A stretch of 62,818 bases of DNA from a virus: positions 1 to 62,818 of the IMG/VR virus record IMGVR_UViG_3300029319_007025; one strand, 5' to 3'. The notes beneath the pieces are model-generated. The model was not told the DNA's origin, made no database searches, and was given only the letters and a program-made list of their open reading frames with translations. The translations under genes were made by a program, and so were the position numbers. Of this stretch, positions 25,828 through 32,896 are shown piece by piece (the stretch's first letter is position 1; the number at the start of each line of letters is the position of its first letter).

Positions 25828-26895
25828 ATGCCTACACGACAAAGAACTTGGACAATTAGCCAAAATAACACACCATCAGATGTATCGACCGTGGCAGCGC
25901 AGGGTAAAGAAATACTTTTGACTTTCAAGAATGCACTAAAGACAGCAGGTTGGACAGTCATGCAAAGTAGTAATTCTTCAACAGCCGACACAAGCGATAA
26001 CTGGTCTTCAGTTTCTGATGTTGTAAATGGAACTTCTGCACATTCCTGGATTGTTCTTAGAAGCCCTGCGAATTATCCATCAACCGGTAACTATATTTAT
26101 TTTGGGATTGATTACAACAGCAGTGACCCAGCACAGCTTGACTGGTGTACAGCCACAGCGAATTGGAGTGGGCTTACAACAAGTGTTGGTCCTGCATCGT
26201 CCAGCTCTACCGATCCGAATGGAAGTAACGTACACACTTCCAATGACGATACTTACTTCATACCCAAAGAGGTTAGCAATGGTTCTGTACGTTCAGTTAA
26301 GTATCACATCTGCACAAACACAATTGGTGACTTTATATTCTACACGACTATAGACGCGACTGGCGAAGTCTTCTTTGGCTCGTTTATAAATAAACTGTCA
26401 CAGGCGGAAAGCGTAGATGACTTTCCAATCGCAACATACTTTCGGTCAATGGGTAACAGTAACAGCACTAGCACCAGTAGCTTTCTTTATGCTTCGAATC
26501 CTTTTGTGCTGGGTGATCTGAGTAATGGTAGCGGCTCGGGTAGAGGTTTTAAATTTGATGATGGCACTGTCTCTATGAGCAGCGGTATAACCGCAAATAA
26601 TTATTATTACCACGAGTATTGGACTGTCGGTCACACCACTGGTTTTAGCACTAATATGGGGTCATCTACTGGTGATAACATTTCTGGTAAGATGCCAGCT
26701 CTTCCTATTTGGTGTACTGGAGCAGGTGGCACTAACGGTAAATTTATCAGAGGCGTACTCACTGATATGTATGTAGCAAACGGTAGCAGTCAAAGCTTAG
26801 CTGCTACCGGAGATGTAACCCCAGGAACAGGGACAATTACGTTTGGTTGCGTAGGTAGCCTGTGGCTGCCTTGTGACGCAGCTCCCAACTTTTAG
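25828..26895 (+). CDS. Putative tail tip / receptor-binding structural protein
   Basis: The 355-residue protein starts after AGGAGATAG. The N-terminus (RQRTWTISQNNTPSD, then LTFKNALKTAGWTVMQSS) is a helix-containing segment that I associate with tail structural proteins. The remainder is rich in Ser, Gly, Thr, Asn and aromatic residues (NYIYFGIDYNSSDP, NNYYYHEYWTVGH), as in receptor-binding domains. It lies between fibre genes and the lysis cassette. An exact family was not recognised. Confidence 0.5.
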   Translation: MPTRQRTWTISQNNTPSDVSTVAAQGKEILLTFKNALKTAGWTVMQSSNSSTADTSDNWSSVSDVVNGTSAHSWIVLRSPANYPSTGNYIYFGIDYNSSDPAQLDWCTATANWSGLTTSVGPASSSSTDPNGSNVHTSNDDTYFIPKEVSNGSVRSVKYHICTNTIGDFIFYTTIDATGEVFFGSFINKLSQAESVDDFPIATYFRSMGNSNSTSTSSFLYASNPFVLGDLSNGSGSGRGFKFDDGTVSMSSGITANNYYYHEYWTVGHTTGFSTNMGSSTGDNISGKMPALPIWCTGAGGTNGKFIRGVLTDMYVANGSSQSLAATGDVTPGTGTITFGCVGSLWLPCDAAPNF

Positions 26896-26903
26896 GTGAC
26901 AAA

Positions 26904-27179
26904 ATGACAGCACGAGATACACTTAGTTACACCGTTGGCGCAAATGCTACAACTTGGTTTCATGATTTTCAAACAGGGTCTGGTTGGGGCACTACGCCAA
27001 GCATGGCAACACAAACCACATTTTATCTGAGAGCATTTGATAGTGGTTCAGGTGGTCGCTACGTATACTGGAGCAACACAGGCACATCGCCTGACCTGTC
27101 TCCATCGGCAACAGACACAACACCAAATACCGCTGGGTCATTATCTCTGAAGGTCATTATAAATAGCGTAGTTCTCTGA
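26904..27179 (+). CDS. Small Ser/Thr-rich tail-associated protein
   Basis: This 91-residue protein is rich in Ser, Thr, Gly and aromatics (SYTVGANATTWFHDF, GGRYVYWSNTGTSPD). It probably forms a small beta domain. It starts 8 bases after the preceding structural gene and its stop overlaps the endopeptidase start (TGATG). It is likely the last gene of the tail fibre group. No family recognised. Confidence 0.5.
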   Translation: MTARDTLSYTVGANATTWFHDFQTGSGWGTTPSMATQTTFYLRAFDSGSGGRYVYWSNTGTSPDLSPSATDTTPNTAGSLSLKVIINSVVL

Positions 27180-27574
27180 TGCCTCGGTACAGTAACAGAT
27201 CAGCAATCAAACTTGCGGAGTGCGACGAGCGCATCCAACGGGTATTCAATAAGGTCATTGAGACAATCGACCACACAATACTTGTAGGGTATCGCGACGA
27301 AGCAACCCAGGAAGAAATGTACGACCAAGGCAGAAGCCAATTACAGTATCCAAAGTCAATGCACAATAAGTTGCCGTCACAAGCTGTTGATGTAGCACCT
27401 TATCCTATAGACTGGAATGACAGGGAGCGGTTTACCTTGTTCGCGGGTTTTGTATTAGGCACAGCAAAGCAGATGAATATCAACCTACGCTGGGGTGGCG
27501 ACTGGGACAAGGATTGGCAAACCGCTGACAACTCGTTTGACGATTTAGTGCACTTTGAATTATCAAGTGATTAG
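27179..27574 (+). CDS. Endolysin: M15-family L-Ala-D-Glu type peptidase
   Basis: The 131-residue protein has the M15 (VanY/T5 lysin) pattern. These zinc peptidases cut the stem peptide of peptidoglycan. Visible are YRDEATQEEMYDQGRSQ (57-73), HNKLPSQAVDVAPYP (His and Asp zinc ligands), RWGGDWDKDW and a terminal DLVHFELS with the last zinc His. No signal peptide or wall-binding domain is present, as usual for Gram-negative phages that use a holin. It is followed by small membrane proteins, consistent with a lysis cassette. Confidence 0.85.
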   Translation: MPRYSNRSAIKLAECDERIQRVFNKVIETIDHTILVGYRDEATQEEMYDQGRSQLQYPKSMHNKLPSQAVDVAPYPIDWNDRERFTLFAGFVLGTAKQMNINLRWGGDWDKDWQTADNSFDDLVHFELSSD

Positions 27575-27582
27575 GTATACTT

Positions 27583-27891
27583 ATGGCTGGTTCAATACAT
27601 CCTTCTAAAGATAACGCATTTAAGGTTCTCGTAACCTATTGGCCTCTGCTGGTTGCACTCTTCATCGGCGCTGGTATTGTTAGTGAAGCTCGATACCGCC
27701 TCGCCGACCTAGAGAACAAATTCATACAGCTAGAAAAAAGAAGTGATGATCGTTTCAACACGATCACTGCTGAGATGAAAGAGGACAGGCGAGAACTCAA
27801 GAAGCTCAATTCAGAGCTGCGAGTTGGCTTGGGTAAAGTGCAACTTAGCATGGCTAAGATTTGCGCCAAGTTGGATGTCGAGTGTGATTAG
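27583..27891 (+). CDS. Membrane protein with one TM helix and coiled coil (lysis cassette)
   Basis: The 102-residue protein has one hydrophobic segment near residues 14-30 (VLVTYWPLLVALFIGAGIV) followed by a long charged helix rich in Lys/Glu/Arg (ENKFIQLEKRSDDRFNTI) with heptad character. The C-terminus has two cysteines. One N-terminal anchor with a periplasmic coiled coil is the plan of an inner-membrane spanin or of some T5-type holins. It lies between the endopeptidase and another small membrane protein. Lysis function is inferred from context. Confidence 0.5.
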   Translation: MAGSIHPSKDNAFKVLVTYWPLLVALFIGAGIVSEARYRLADLENKFIQLEKRSDDRFNTITAEMKEDRRELKKLNSELRVGLGKVQLSMAKICAKLDVECD

Positions 27892-27900
27892 GAGGTAACG

Positions 27901-28143
27901 ATGGAAAAGTCGTTTTTCAAAAGCAAGAAATGCTGGGTATTTTTACTCATGCTTGTTTCAACAGTTGGCCTACTCTGCACAGGATTTGTCTTTGGTGTAG
28001 GCGGCGATGTACTTGAACAAATAGTCACAACGCTAGGTAGCACTACCGGCCTAGCTGCTGTAACGCTCATCGGGGGGCAGTCTTTTGTGGACGGTAAAGT
28101 GCGCCCCGTTGCTCTTTCGACGGATTGCAAAAACTGTGAGTAA
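27901..28143 (+). CDS. Small membrane protein, candidate holin
   Basis: This 80-residue protein has a positively charged start (MEKSFFKSKKC), a first hydrophobic helix (about 12-33, VFLLMLVSTVGLLCTGFVFG) and a weaker second one (about 47-62, LGSTTGLAAVTLIGG), then a short tail with two cysteines near the end (DCKNCE). Two helices and small size suit a class II holin, which would release the endopeptidase. It has a good ribosome site (AGGAGG) at 27891-27896. It could instead be an anchor protein; the call rests on topology and neighbours. Confidence 0.5.
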   Translation: MEKSFFKSKKCWVFLLMLVSTVGLLCTGFVFGVGGDVLEQIVTTLGSTTGLAAVTLIGGQSFVDGKVRPVALSTDCKNCE

Positions 28144-28148
28144 GTAAA

Positions 28149-28445
28149 ATGGACTTGATCGTAACCGCGATACTAACTTTGCTTGGGGCTATAGGGGCTT
28201 ACTTCGGTATGCGTTCTAAGTTTACGCAGCGTGGTTACGATCAAGCCCTCAAGCGTCAAGAGAATCGTGCTGACATGGTTCGCAAAGATATCGAACGTAA
28301 GGACGCGACAATAGACAGCCGTGTAAAAAGTAATCACGTAAAAATCAAGGCTACAGCACAAGCTAGGTTAGAAGAGAACACGGGCAAAGCAGCAAATGGT
28401 TTGATAGCGAGGGCGAAAGCATCATGGGATCTAAGAAAGAAATAG
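28149..28445 (+). CDS. Membrane-anchored coiled-coil protein, candidate spanin subunit
   Basis: The 98-residue protein has a short N-terminal hydrophobic segment (LIVTAILTLLGAIGAYFG, 3-20) and a long, highly charged helical remainder (RQENRADMVRKDIERKD). That is the topology of Rz-type inner-membrane spanins. The following gene overlaps it by 22 bases in another frame, as Rz/Rz1 genes often do, though that product lacks a lipobox. The spanin role is inferred. Confidence 0.5.
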   Translation: MDLIVTAILTLLGAIGAYFGMRSKFTQRGYDQALKRQENRADMVRKDIERKDATIDSRVKSNHVKIKATAQARLEENTGKAANGLIARAKASWDLRKK

Positions 28446-28783
28446 CAGCAATCGCAGCGGCGCTTACATTTATTCCCGCTGAGACATTAGCAAACGCGCA
28501 AGAGATACAAATCTGCGACCCTGATCGCGCCTTCACCCGTTGCGAGAAAGAGCTTTATGACGCAGGTATCATCTGGGAATCACGTGCAGAGCAAGCAAGA
28601 GAATCGTTCAACGGATGTATGGATAAACTCGCCGTACGCACATCAACGGTAATCAATAAACTTGTTCTTCCACCACCTCCGCAGGTCGCGGACAAATTTA
28701 CAAAACAAGATTTACTTATCTATACGAGCATAGGTTCTGTTGGTTTTGTACTTGGAGCACTCATCACCGCACTGATGAGGTAA
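28424..28783 (+). CDS. Secreted, C-terminally anchored protein overlapping the spanin candidate
   Basis: The 119-residue protein starts inside the previous gene. It has a signal peptide (KKEIAAIAAALTFIPAETLANA, cleavage likely after ANA), a periplasmic part with four cysteines, a Pro-rich stretch (LVLPPPPQV) and a C-terminal TM helix (about 96-117, TSIGSVGFVLGALITALM). A protein anchored at its C-terminus and facing the periplasm could work with the coiled-coil protein in outer-membrane disruption, but this is not a standard Rz1. The stop overlaps the next start (TAATG). Confidence 0.5.
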   Translation: MGSKKEIAAIAAALTFIPAETLANAQEIQICDPDRAFTRCEKELYDAGIIWESRAEQARESFNGCMDKLAVRTSTVINKLVLPPPPQVADKFTKQDLLIYTSIGSVGFVLGALITALMR

Positions 28784-28980
28784 TGTTGTACATAGTCGTA
28801 GTAAATAAAAAAGAATATAAATGTAGAGACGCAGCGACACTCAGGAAGTGGAAAAGGGAAAAAAGAATAAACGACAACACACCCGTCTGGGATAGGCTTG
28901 AAAGAATTTGGACAACCGTCGGGCAGGCAATACTTGTACGTCCTGCCGACGGTTCATCTAAAAAGATCTATCTTTCATAG
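28783..28980 (+). CDS. Small basic protein, GYF/DUF4339-like
   Basis: This 65-residue protein has the pattern LYIVVVNKKEYKCRDAATL, WKREKRINDNTPVWDRLER and IWTTVGQA, which recalls small GYF_2/DUF4339-type domains (a Tyr-rich beta/alpha fold that binds peptides). It starts on the last base of the preceding stop and is part of the same operon. A peptide-binding role is a guess based on this resemblance. Confidence 0.4.
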   Translation: MLYIVVVNKKEYKCRDAATLRKWKREKRINDNTPVWDRLERIWTTVGQAILVRPADGSSKKIYLS

Positions 28981-29019
28981 AAATGTGGTAGACTGTTTTT
29001 GAGAGGTTTATCACAACCA

Positions 29020-29205
29020 ATGTCTTTTAGAAGTTCTGTTGCCGCACACAACACAGCAGCATGGATTGCTTATCTAAAGGTACACGTCCAAGCGTTTGCA
29101 TTAGGTACATTACTCATGGCTGCATGTCTTATCCTAGGCATAGTTGGAACAGTTTCTAAAATAGGACTTTGGCTGAAGGGCCAGAACAATGCCACGGAAA
29201 CCTGA
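29020..29205 (+). CDS. Small single-TM membrane protein
   Basis: From the ATG at 29020 (AGAGG 12 bases upstream) the protein is 61 residues. An amphipathic start (SFRSSVAAHNTAAWIAYLKV) is followed by one hydrophobic helix (AFALGTLLMAACLILGIVGTV) and a short Lys/Asn tail. A TTG at 28999 could extend it by 7 residues. The next gene overlaps its end by 17 bases. Function unknown; it might modulate lysis. Confidence 0.5.
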   Translation: MSFRSSVAAHNTAAWIAYLKVHVQAFALGTLLMAACLILGIVGTVSKIGLWLKGQNNATET

Positions 29206-29467
29206 AGAATGGGCAGATGAATATAAACATGTAACCAAGGTCTTTGGACCGCGCCTTCTCGATATAATGGAGGGCATGACAATAACAGAGTTGTCTTTAC
29301 GTTCGGGCGTAAGTACAAGCACAATCTCAAATTGGATACAGGGGCGCACAGTGCCTGACATCGTGCGTCTTTTCGCTATCAGCAATGTACTCAATGCCTC
29401 AATAGATTGGCTTGTGGGGCTTGACGATGACGATGCTCCACAAAGAAGCCCCTCTTACCATCAATGA
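29189..29467 (+). CDS. XRE-type helix-turn-helix regulator
   Basis: The 92-residue protein carries a Cro/CI-like HTH: MTITELSLRSGVSTSTIS followed by NWIQGRTVPDIVRLFAI, then the usual fourth helix with SIDWLVGL. It has no extra domain, so it should be a small dimeric DNA-binding regulator. It is followed by an intergenic stretch with inverted repeats (29534-29585) that could be its operator. It may control the genes downstream or late gene shut-off. There is no integrase, so a lysogeny repressor role is unlikely. Confidence 0.8.
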   Translation: MPRKPEEWADEYKHVTKVFGPRLLDIMEGMTITELSLRSGVSTSTISNWIQGRTVPDIVRLFAISNVLNASIDWLVGLDDDDAPQRSPSYHQ

Positions 29468-29533
29468 TTTGTATGTAGGATAATGCAACTTTGGTTTCAG
29501 CGCCGTATGCTTCAGGTGTGCGGTGAATGAAGC

Positions 29534-29585
29534 CCGACACTTGAAGCAAGATTAGTGTTCAGTCCTCTCACGCTTCAAGTGTCGG
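29534..29585 (+). promoter_or_regulatory. 14-bp inverted repeat, candidate operator or hairpin
   Basis: CCGACACTTGAAGC (29534-29547) and GCTTCAAGTGTCGG (29572-29585) are perfect reverse complements with a 24-base spacer. A partial third copy (GCTTCAGGTGTGCGG) lies just upstream at 29509-29523. No T-run follows, so a simple terminator is unlikely. Position between the HTH gene and the next gene suits an operator for the XRE-type regulator. Confidence 0.7.
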
Positions 29586-29609
29586 CATTCCGACCATAAG
29601 GAGGTCTAT

Positions 29610-29846
29610 GTGAAACTGTACCACAACTTGAGCTTCGCGCTACTACTCTTTAGCAGTTTTTACTCGTGCTGTTGTGTCGGATCATTCAAGACCCGCATTG
29701 AAATGGATGAATGTGTCCATATATGTTCACCACTTGTGCCTTTAGGTTTTCGTCCTATGTGGTCGAACGATGGTGTCTGTGCCTGCTTAGCGCCAACGCC
29801 TCATGGCAAGACAGCCCTCTACGAGGTTTCAAGTGGAGCACAGTAA
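29610..29846 (+). CDS. Small Cys-rich lipoprotein candidate
   Basis: The GTG at 29610 has a strong AAGGAGG site. The 78-residue product starts with a lipoprotein-like signal (KLYHNLSFALLLFSSFYSC, then CC) and has several more cysteines in the mature part (DECVHICSPL, VCACLAP). It probably is exported and lipid-modified or disulfide-bonded. Phage lipoproteins often block receptor use by other phages. The phosphoesterase gene starts within its 3' end. Confidence 0.5.
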   Translation: MKLYHNLSFALLLFSSFYSCCCVGSFKTRIEMDECVHICSPLVPLGFRPMWSNDGVCACLAPTPHGKTALYEVSSGAQ

Positions 29847-31083
29847 GCCGTATTGGTACGACAAGCAAAGAAATAAATACGTCGTCCATTTACCTTCAAA
29901 GAAAAACCCTGTAGCTATTCCAGGCGACACATGGAAGACAATCCGTGAAGCGTATTCAAACTGGGATGGTGCGCCAGCATCGGTCAACGAGCTCGCACGT
30001 AAACTAGGCATAGCACGTAAAACCGTGACAGAGATTCTTCGTGCAATGCAGACGACACACGACTCCGCGCCGTGGACAGACGAAGAAATAAATCAGTCGG
30101 ATGAAGATGAACTCATAGAGGATCTTGTCCGCAGGAAAGAGGAGAAGGTTTTACTCACCGCTGAAAAGCGCGAATGGTCAAAGATAAAAAAGGATGCTGA
30201 AGCGTACAGACAAGTTGAACTAATCGCGAATAAATTAGCCCTCAAGTTTGAGAATAACGTTGGTAAGTATGATGTGCCTTTGCTCAAGTTACCAAACACA
30301 AGCCCTCCATATGCCGTTGTTCTTAGCCCGACCGATTTTCATTTCGGTAAATACGCACCAGAGTACGCGGGTGATACATACAACCGCGCAAAGTGTAAGA
30401 AACGTCTAAAGCGTGTAACAAAGAATCTTCTCAGCAGGGTTACAAGACGTGGCCGCCCCCAACGTATTTATCTCATGCTTGGCTCAGACGGGTTACACAT
30501 CGACAACCAAAACAAAACAACCACACGTGGTACGCCACAGGATTGCGACGGCACACCCGAAGAGATGGCATGGTATTGGATAAAGCTATGCCGTGAGTAT
30601 GTTGATATGCTGCGACAGATCGCGCCTGTCAGTCTTTATGTTGTTGGCGGAAATCACGATTGGTACACTTCGACACTCCTGCGAGCAGCAATGAAGGGAT
30701 GGTTTCACACCACAAGTAATGTAGAAGTTGAAGAAAGTTTTTCACCGCGTCAGTATATAACATACGGAAACTCATTACTCACGTTCCTTCATGGCGACAT
30801 AGGTAAGCCGCGTGATTGGCCTGCGATAATTGCTGACGAGCGGCCCAAGGAATGGGGCAATTCTAAATGGCGTTTCATATTTTGTGGACACCTACACACA
30901 GAGCGCGATTTTCCAACGTTCGGTGGTGTCACGGTTTACCGTATGCCTTCTTTAGCATCAAACGATAACTGGCATTTTAAGCAAGGTTATCGCAGTCGCA
31001 AGGCGCTCATAGCGTACATCGTTGACCAGCGTAGGGGTGTTATAGGCACAGAGATTGAACCTGTAGGGAGTGAGCAAGAATGA
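29833..31083 (+). CDS. Metallophosphoesterase with N-terminal HTH
   Basis: The protein is 416 residues from GTG 29833 (GAGG just upstream); an ATG at 29803 would add 10 residues but lacks a ribosome site. Residues ~45-75 form an HTH (SVNELARKLGIARKTVTEIL). The C-terminal two thirds are a calcineurin-like phosphoesterase: SPTDFHFGK, LGSDGLHID, VVGGNHDW, FLHGD and FCGHLHTE supply the metal-binding Asp/Asn/His residues. The expected GD at motif II is GSD here. HTH plus phosphoesterase suggests a DNA-related nuclease or phosphatase, different from the gp47-like one at 34969. It overlaps the previous gene by 14 bases and the next by 4. Confidence 0.75.
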   Translation: MEHSKPYWYDKQRNKYVVHLPSKKNPVAIPGDTWKTIREAYSNWDGAPASVNELARKLGIARKTVTEILRAMQTTHDSAPWTDEEINQSDEDELIEDLVRRKEEKVLLTAEKREWSKIKKDAEAYRQVELIANKLALKFENNVGKYDVPLLKLPNTSPPYAVVLSPTDFHFGKYAPEYAGDTYNRAKCKKRLKRVTKNLLSRVTRRGRPQRIYLMLGSDGLHIDNQNKTTTRGTPQDCDGTPEEMAWYWIKLCREYVDMLRQIAPVSLYVVGGNHDWYTSTLLRAAMKGWFHTTSNVEVEESFSPRQYITYGNSLLTFLHGDIGKPRDWPAIIADERPKEWGNSKWRFIFCGHLHTERDFPTFGGVTVYRMPSLASNDNWHFKQGYRSRKALIAYIVDQRRGVIGTEIEPVGSEQE

Positions 31084-31388
31084 AATTTTTTCCAAGATAT
31101 ATTCGACTTGGTGGGCACGTCATAAATGTTACTCGGAAGAAAGATCTTGTCGCGGATCAGGATGCGTTTGGTATATGGGACGACGAGACATTAGAGATCG
31201 CAATCGACGCGGACATATCCAACTCACTTGCATGGGAGACATTCTGGCACGAGGTTGTCGAGGCAATAAACACCTCGATAGAAAGCAATCTTGACCATTC
31301 AATAATTCAGACAACAGGCTTTTTATTACACCAGGTTTTCAATTCGATTCTTGAGAAGCAGCAATATGAGGAGAAAGGAGATGAGTAA
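31080..31388 (+). CDS. Small protein with zincin-like HEVVEAI motif
   Basis: The 102-residue protein contains FWHEVVEAINTSIES near the middle. His-Glu plus a downstream DHSIIQTTGFLLHQVF resembles a short zinc-peptidase-like helix pair in which the second His of HExxH is replaced by Glu. Similar small proteins occur in other phages. Whether it binds metal or cleaves anything is unknown. It overlaps the preceding gene by 4 bases (ATGA) and the next by 8. Confidence 0.45.
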   Translation: MKFFPRYIRLGGHVINVTRKKDLVADQDAFGIWDDETLEIAIDADISNSLAWETFWHEVVEAINTSIESNLDHSIIQTTGFLLHQVFNSILEKQQYEEKGDE

Positions 31389-31659
31389 TGCCGTTCGTGC
31401 TTTTTTGTATATTGTATCTTTTGTGTTTAGCGTTGGTTGTGGGCAACGGCAAACGGAAATAGTTGACAACGGATCGCCTGACCCGTTGCATTTGATTCCA
31501 TTCTCTTGCCGTTATCTTGGGTTCCCTATTCCAGAACTTGATCAGTGTTGGTTGGCGTGTAATAGGTCGGTGGTTGAAGAGTATGATCTCTCTACGTTTA
31601 CTGTTGATCTCGAATGTAAACACCCCGACTATTCCGCGCTGAAGTGCGGGTTAGACTAA
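31381..31659 (+). CDS. Small lipoprotein with conserved cysteines
   Basis: ATG 31381 follows AAAGGAG. The 92-residue product has a short signal ending in a lipobox (FLYIVSFVFSVGC), then a mature part with Cys residues (PFSCRYLGFP, CWLACNRSV, LECKHPDY, LKCG). It is likely to be an outer- or inner-membrane lipoprotein with disulfides. Location at the end of the late operon suggests a host-interaction or lysis-accessory role. Its stop overlaps the next start. Confidence 0.5.
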   Translation: MSNAVRAFLYIVSFVFSVGCGQRQTEIVDNGSPDPLHLIPFSCRYLGFPIPELDQCWLACNRSVVEEYDLSTFTVDLECKHPDYSALKCGLD

Positions 31660-31895
31660 TGATACCAAGTAAGAACCTAGAGGACGACATTGCGCTACAA
31701 GCTCTTATAAAATTCACAGGTGAGAGATTGAGTGACCGCAGACAATTAGCGCTCGCTGTGCTTGTAAAACTATTTCCAATACAACAGATGCTCAATCAAG
31801 AACCAACCGAGTTCTCAAATACGACGCGCAAAGAATTAGACATGCTCATGTCGCAGATGCTCACGTATGTGGACATTATTATGAGCAACAGGTAA
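31659..31895 (+). CDS. Small helical protein of unknown function
   Basis: The ATG at 31659 overlaps the previous stop (TAATGA). The 78-residue, mostly helical protein (DIALQALIKFTGERLSDRR, RKELDMLMSQMLTYVDII) has no signal peptide and no recognised motif. It closes the run of overlapping small genes. Confidence 0.5.
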   Translation: MIPSKNLEDDIALQALIKFTGERLSDRRQLALAVLVKLFPIQQMLNQEPTEFSNTTRKELDMLMSQMLTYVDIIMSNR

Positions 31896-31902
31896 TCGGT
31901 TG

Positions 31903-32076
31903 ATGGCCCCGCATTTACTTAGCATTGTAATTGCATTTAACATCGGGCTAGCTATTGGCGCTGGCATTGCTTGGGGACTTGTCATGTACAAATGGGAGCC
32001 GGTCATTGGGGTCGAGTGTGAAAATTGTTGTTCCTTCTATGAAGGTGGACGCGGTCGCGATGTGGGCGATCTGTGA
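31903..32076 (+). CDS. 57-residue membrane protein with CxxCC motif
   Basis: ATG 31903 starts 7 bases after the previous stop and encodes 57 residues. A hydrophobic helix (LLSIVIAFNIGLAIGAGIAW) is followed by a short tail with VECENCC and a Gly/Arg-rich end. It is probably a single-pass membrane protein. It ends inside the convergent hairpin at 32073-32094, as the last gene of the rightward late operon would. Confidence 0.5.
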   Translation: MAPHLLSIVIAFNIGLAIGAGIAWGLVMYKWEPVIGVECENCCSFYEGGRGRDVGDL

Positions 32077-32094
32077 GGCAGGTTGGGGCCTCAC
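32073..32094. terminator. Hairpin between convergent operons
   Basis: GTGAGGC (32073-32079) pairs with GCCTCAC (32088-32094) around an 8-base loop. It lies exactly where the rightward late operon and the leftward replication operon meet. There is no clean T-run on either side, so it may be a weak or factor-assisted bidirectional terminator. Confidence 0.55.
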
Positions 32095-32438
32095 ATCTTC
32101 TTCTGACCTTTTATACAGAACTCGTGCAAGTGACGAGACAGATCGTTCCCTCCACCACTAAATTGCATTGCAGGAAACCATGCTTTGCAATGTCTGCACC
32201 AATGCTCATCTTTGTCCTTGTGATGACATACTTCTTCAATAGGTCGTCCAATACGTGTCGCTGTTTGTAAATACCCACGAGGATATGGGGGCTCGTCCTT
32301 TAGGTATTTGTTGACCATGTCACGTGAAAGACCGAAGCGTGTGGCAACCTGCGTTTTTGTGAGATCGGGATTTTGCTTTCTATATTTTTTTACTTTCTTT
32401 TGAAGCGCAACATGATCCGAGAATTTTAGTAATTTCAT
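32091..32438 (-). CDS. HTH protein with C-terminal zinc-binding region
   Basis: The 115-residue protein has an HTH (LTKTQVATRFGLSRDMVNKYL, about residues 26-46). The C-terminal half contains VCHHKDKDEHWCRHCKAWFP and a later Cys/His pair (HLHEFC) that could bind one zinc. It may be a transcription regulator. It is the last gene of the leftward operon, overlapping the nuclease gene by 4 bases. Confidence 0.6.
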   Translation of the reverse strand: MKLLKFSDHVALQKKVKKYRKQNPDLTKTQVATRFGLSRDMVNKYLKDEPPYPRGYLQTATRIGRPIEEVCHHKDKDEHWCRHCKAWFPAMQFSGGGNDLSRHLHEFCIKGQKKM

Positions 32439-32896
32439 TCCGACGAAGAATGTTCCACATATTCGCGAACGATAGTCAAAAACTCATCAAACAAAACAGC
32501 AACATGGGGGGTATCCGTTTGCTTTGCAAATGGCGCACTAAACCTGTAGTCATTCATGTGGTGTCCAAATATAATATGGAGATGCGCCATTCTCAATGTC
32601 ACATAAATATTCTTTGTGCGTGTCTTATGTGTGACCGCTATGGGTATTAGCTCATCAACCAACCCGGCAACGCTGACATCATGCTCTGCTTGCTTTAGCT
32701 TTTTCAACGGGGTTGGATTCATTGCGTCCTGGCATTCAATCCAAAAACCAGGCAACCCTGTCACGTCTGACTCCTCTGCTTGCCGTGATTGAATAGAGCG
32801 TCTAATAACCTCTGCGTACTTTGGGAAGCTATCGCGCAACTTACGTGCTATTTGACGCTCGAACCTCTTCCCTTTATCCCGTTGCATTTTACTCAT
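32435..32896 (-). CDS. Putative PD-(D/E)XK nuclease / Holliday junction resolvase-like
   Basis: Start is taken at ATG 32896, where ATGAGTAA overlaps the queD stop; frames up to 32965 are possible but lie inside queD. The product (153 residues) begins KMQRDKGKRFERQIARKLRD and continues with RSIQSRQAEESDVTGLPGFWIECQD. The pattern Glu ... Asp-Val ... IEC followed by a later basic segment resembles PD-(D/E)XK resolvases and phage nucleases, with E, D and E as candidate metal ligands. In this operon it could resolve branched DNA before packaging. Confidence 0.55.
   Translation of the reverse strand: MSKMQRDKGKRFERQIARKLRDSFPKYAEVIRRSIQSRQAEESDVTGLPGFWIECQDAMNPTPLKKLKQAEHDVSVAGLVDELIPIAVTHKTRTKNIYVTLRMAHLHIIFGHHMNDYRFSAPFAKQTDTPHVAVLFDEFLTIVREYVEHSSSE

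Noticed and set aside
29189-29467. Lysogeny repressor
   Set aside because: The HTH protein is tiny, with no cleavage domain, and no integrase, excisionase or att site was seen.
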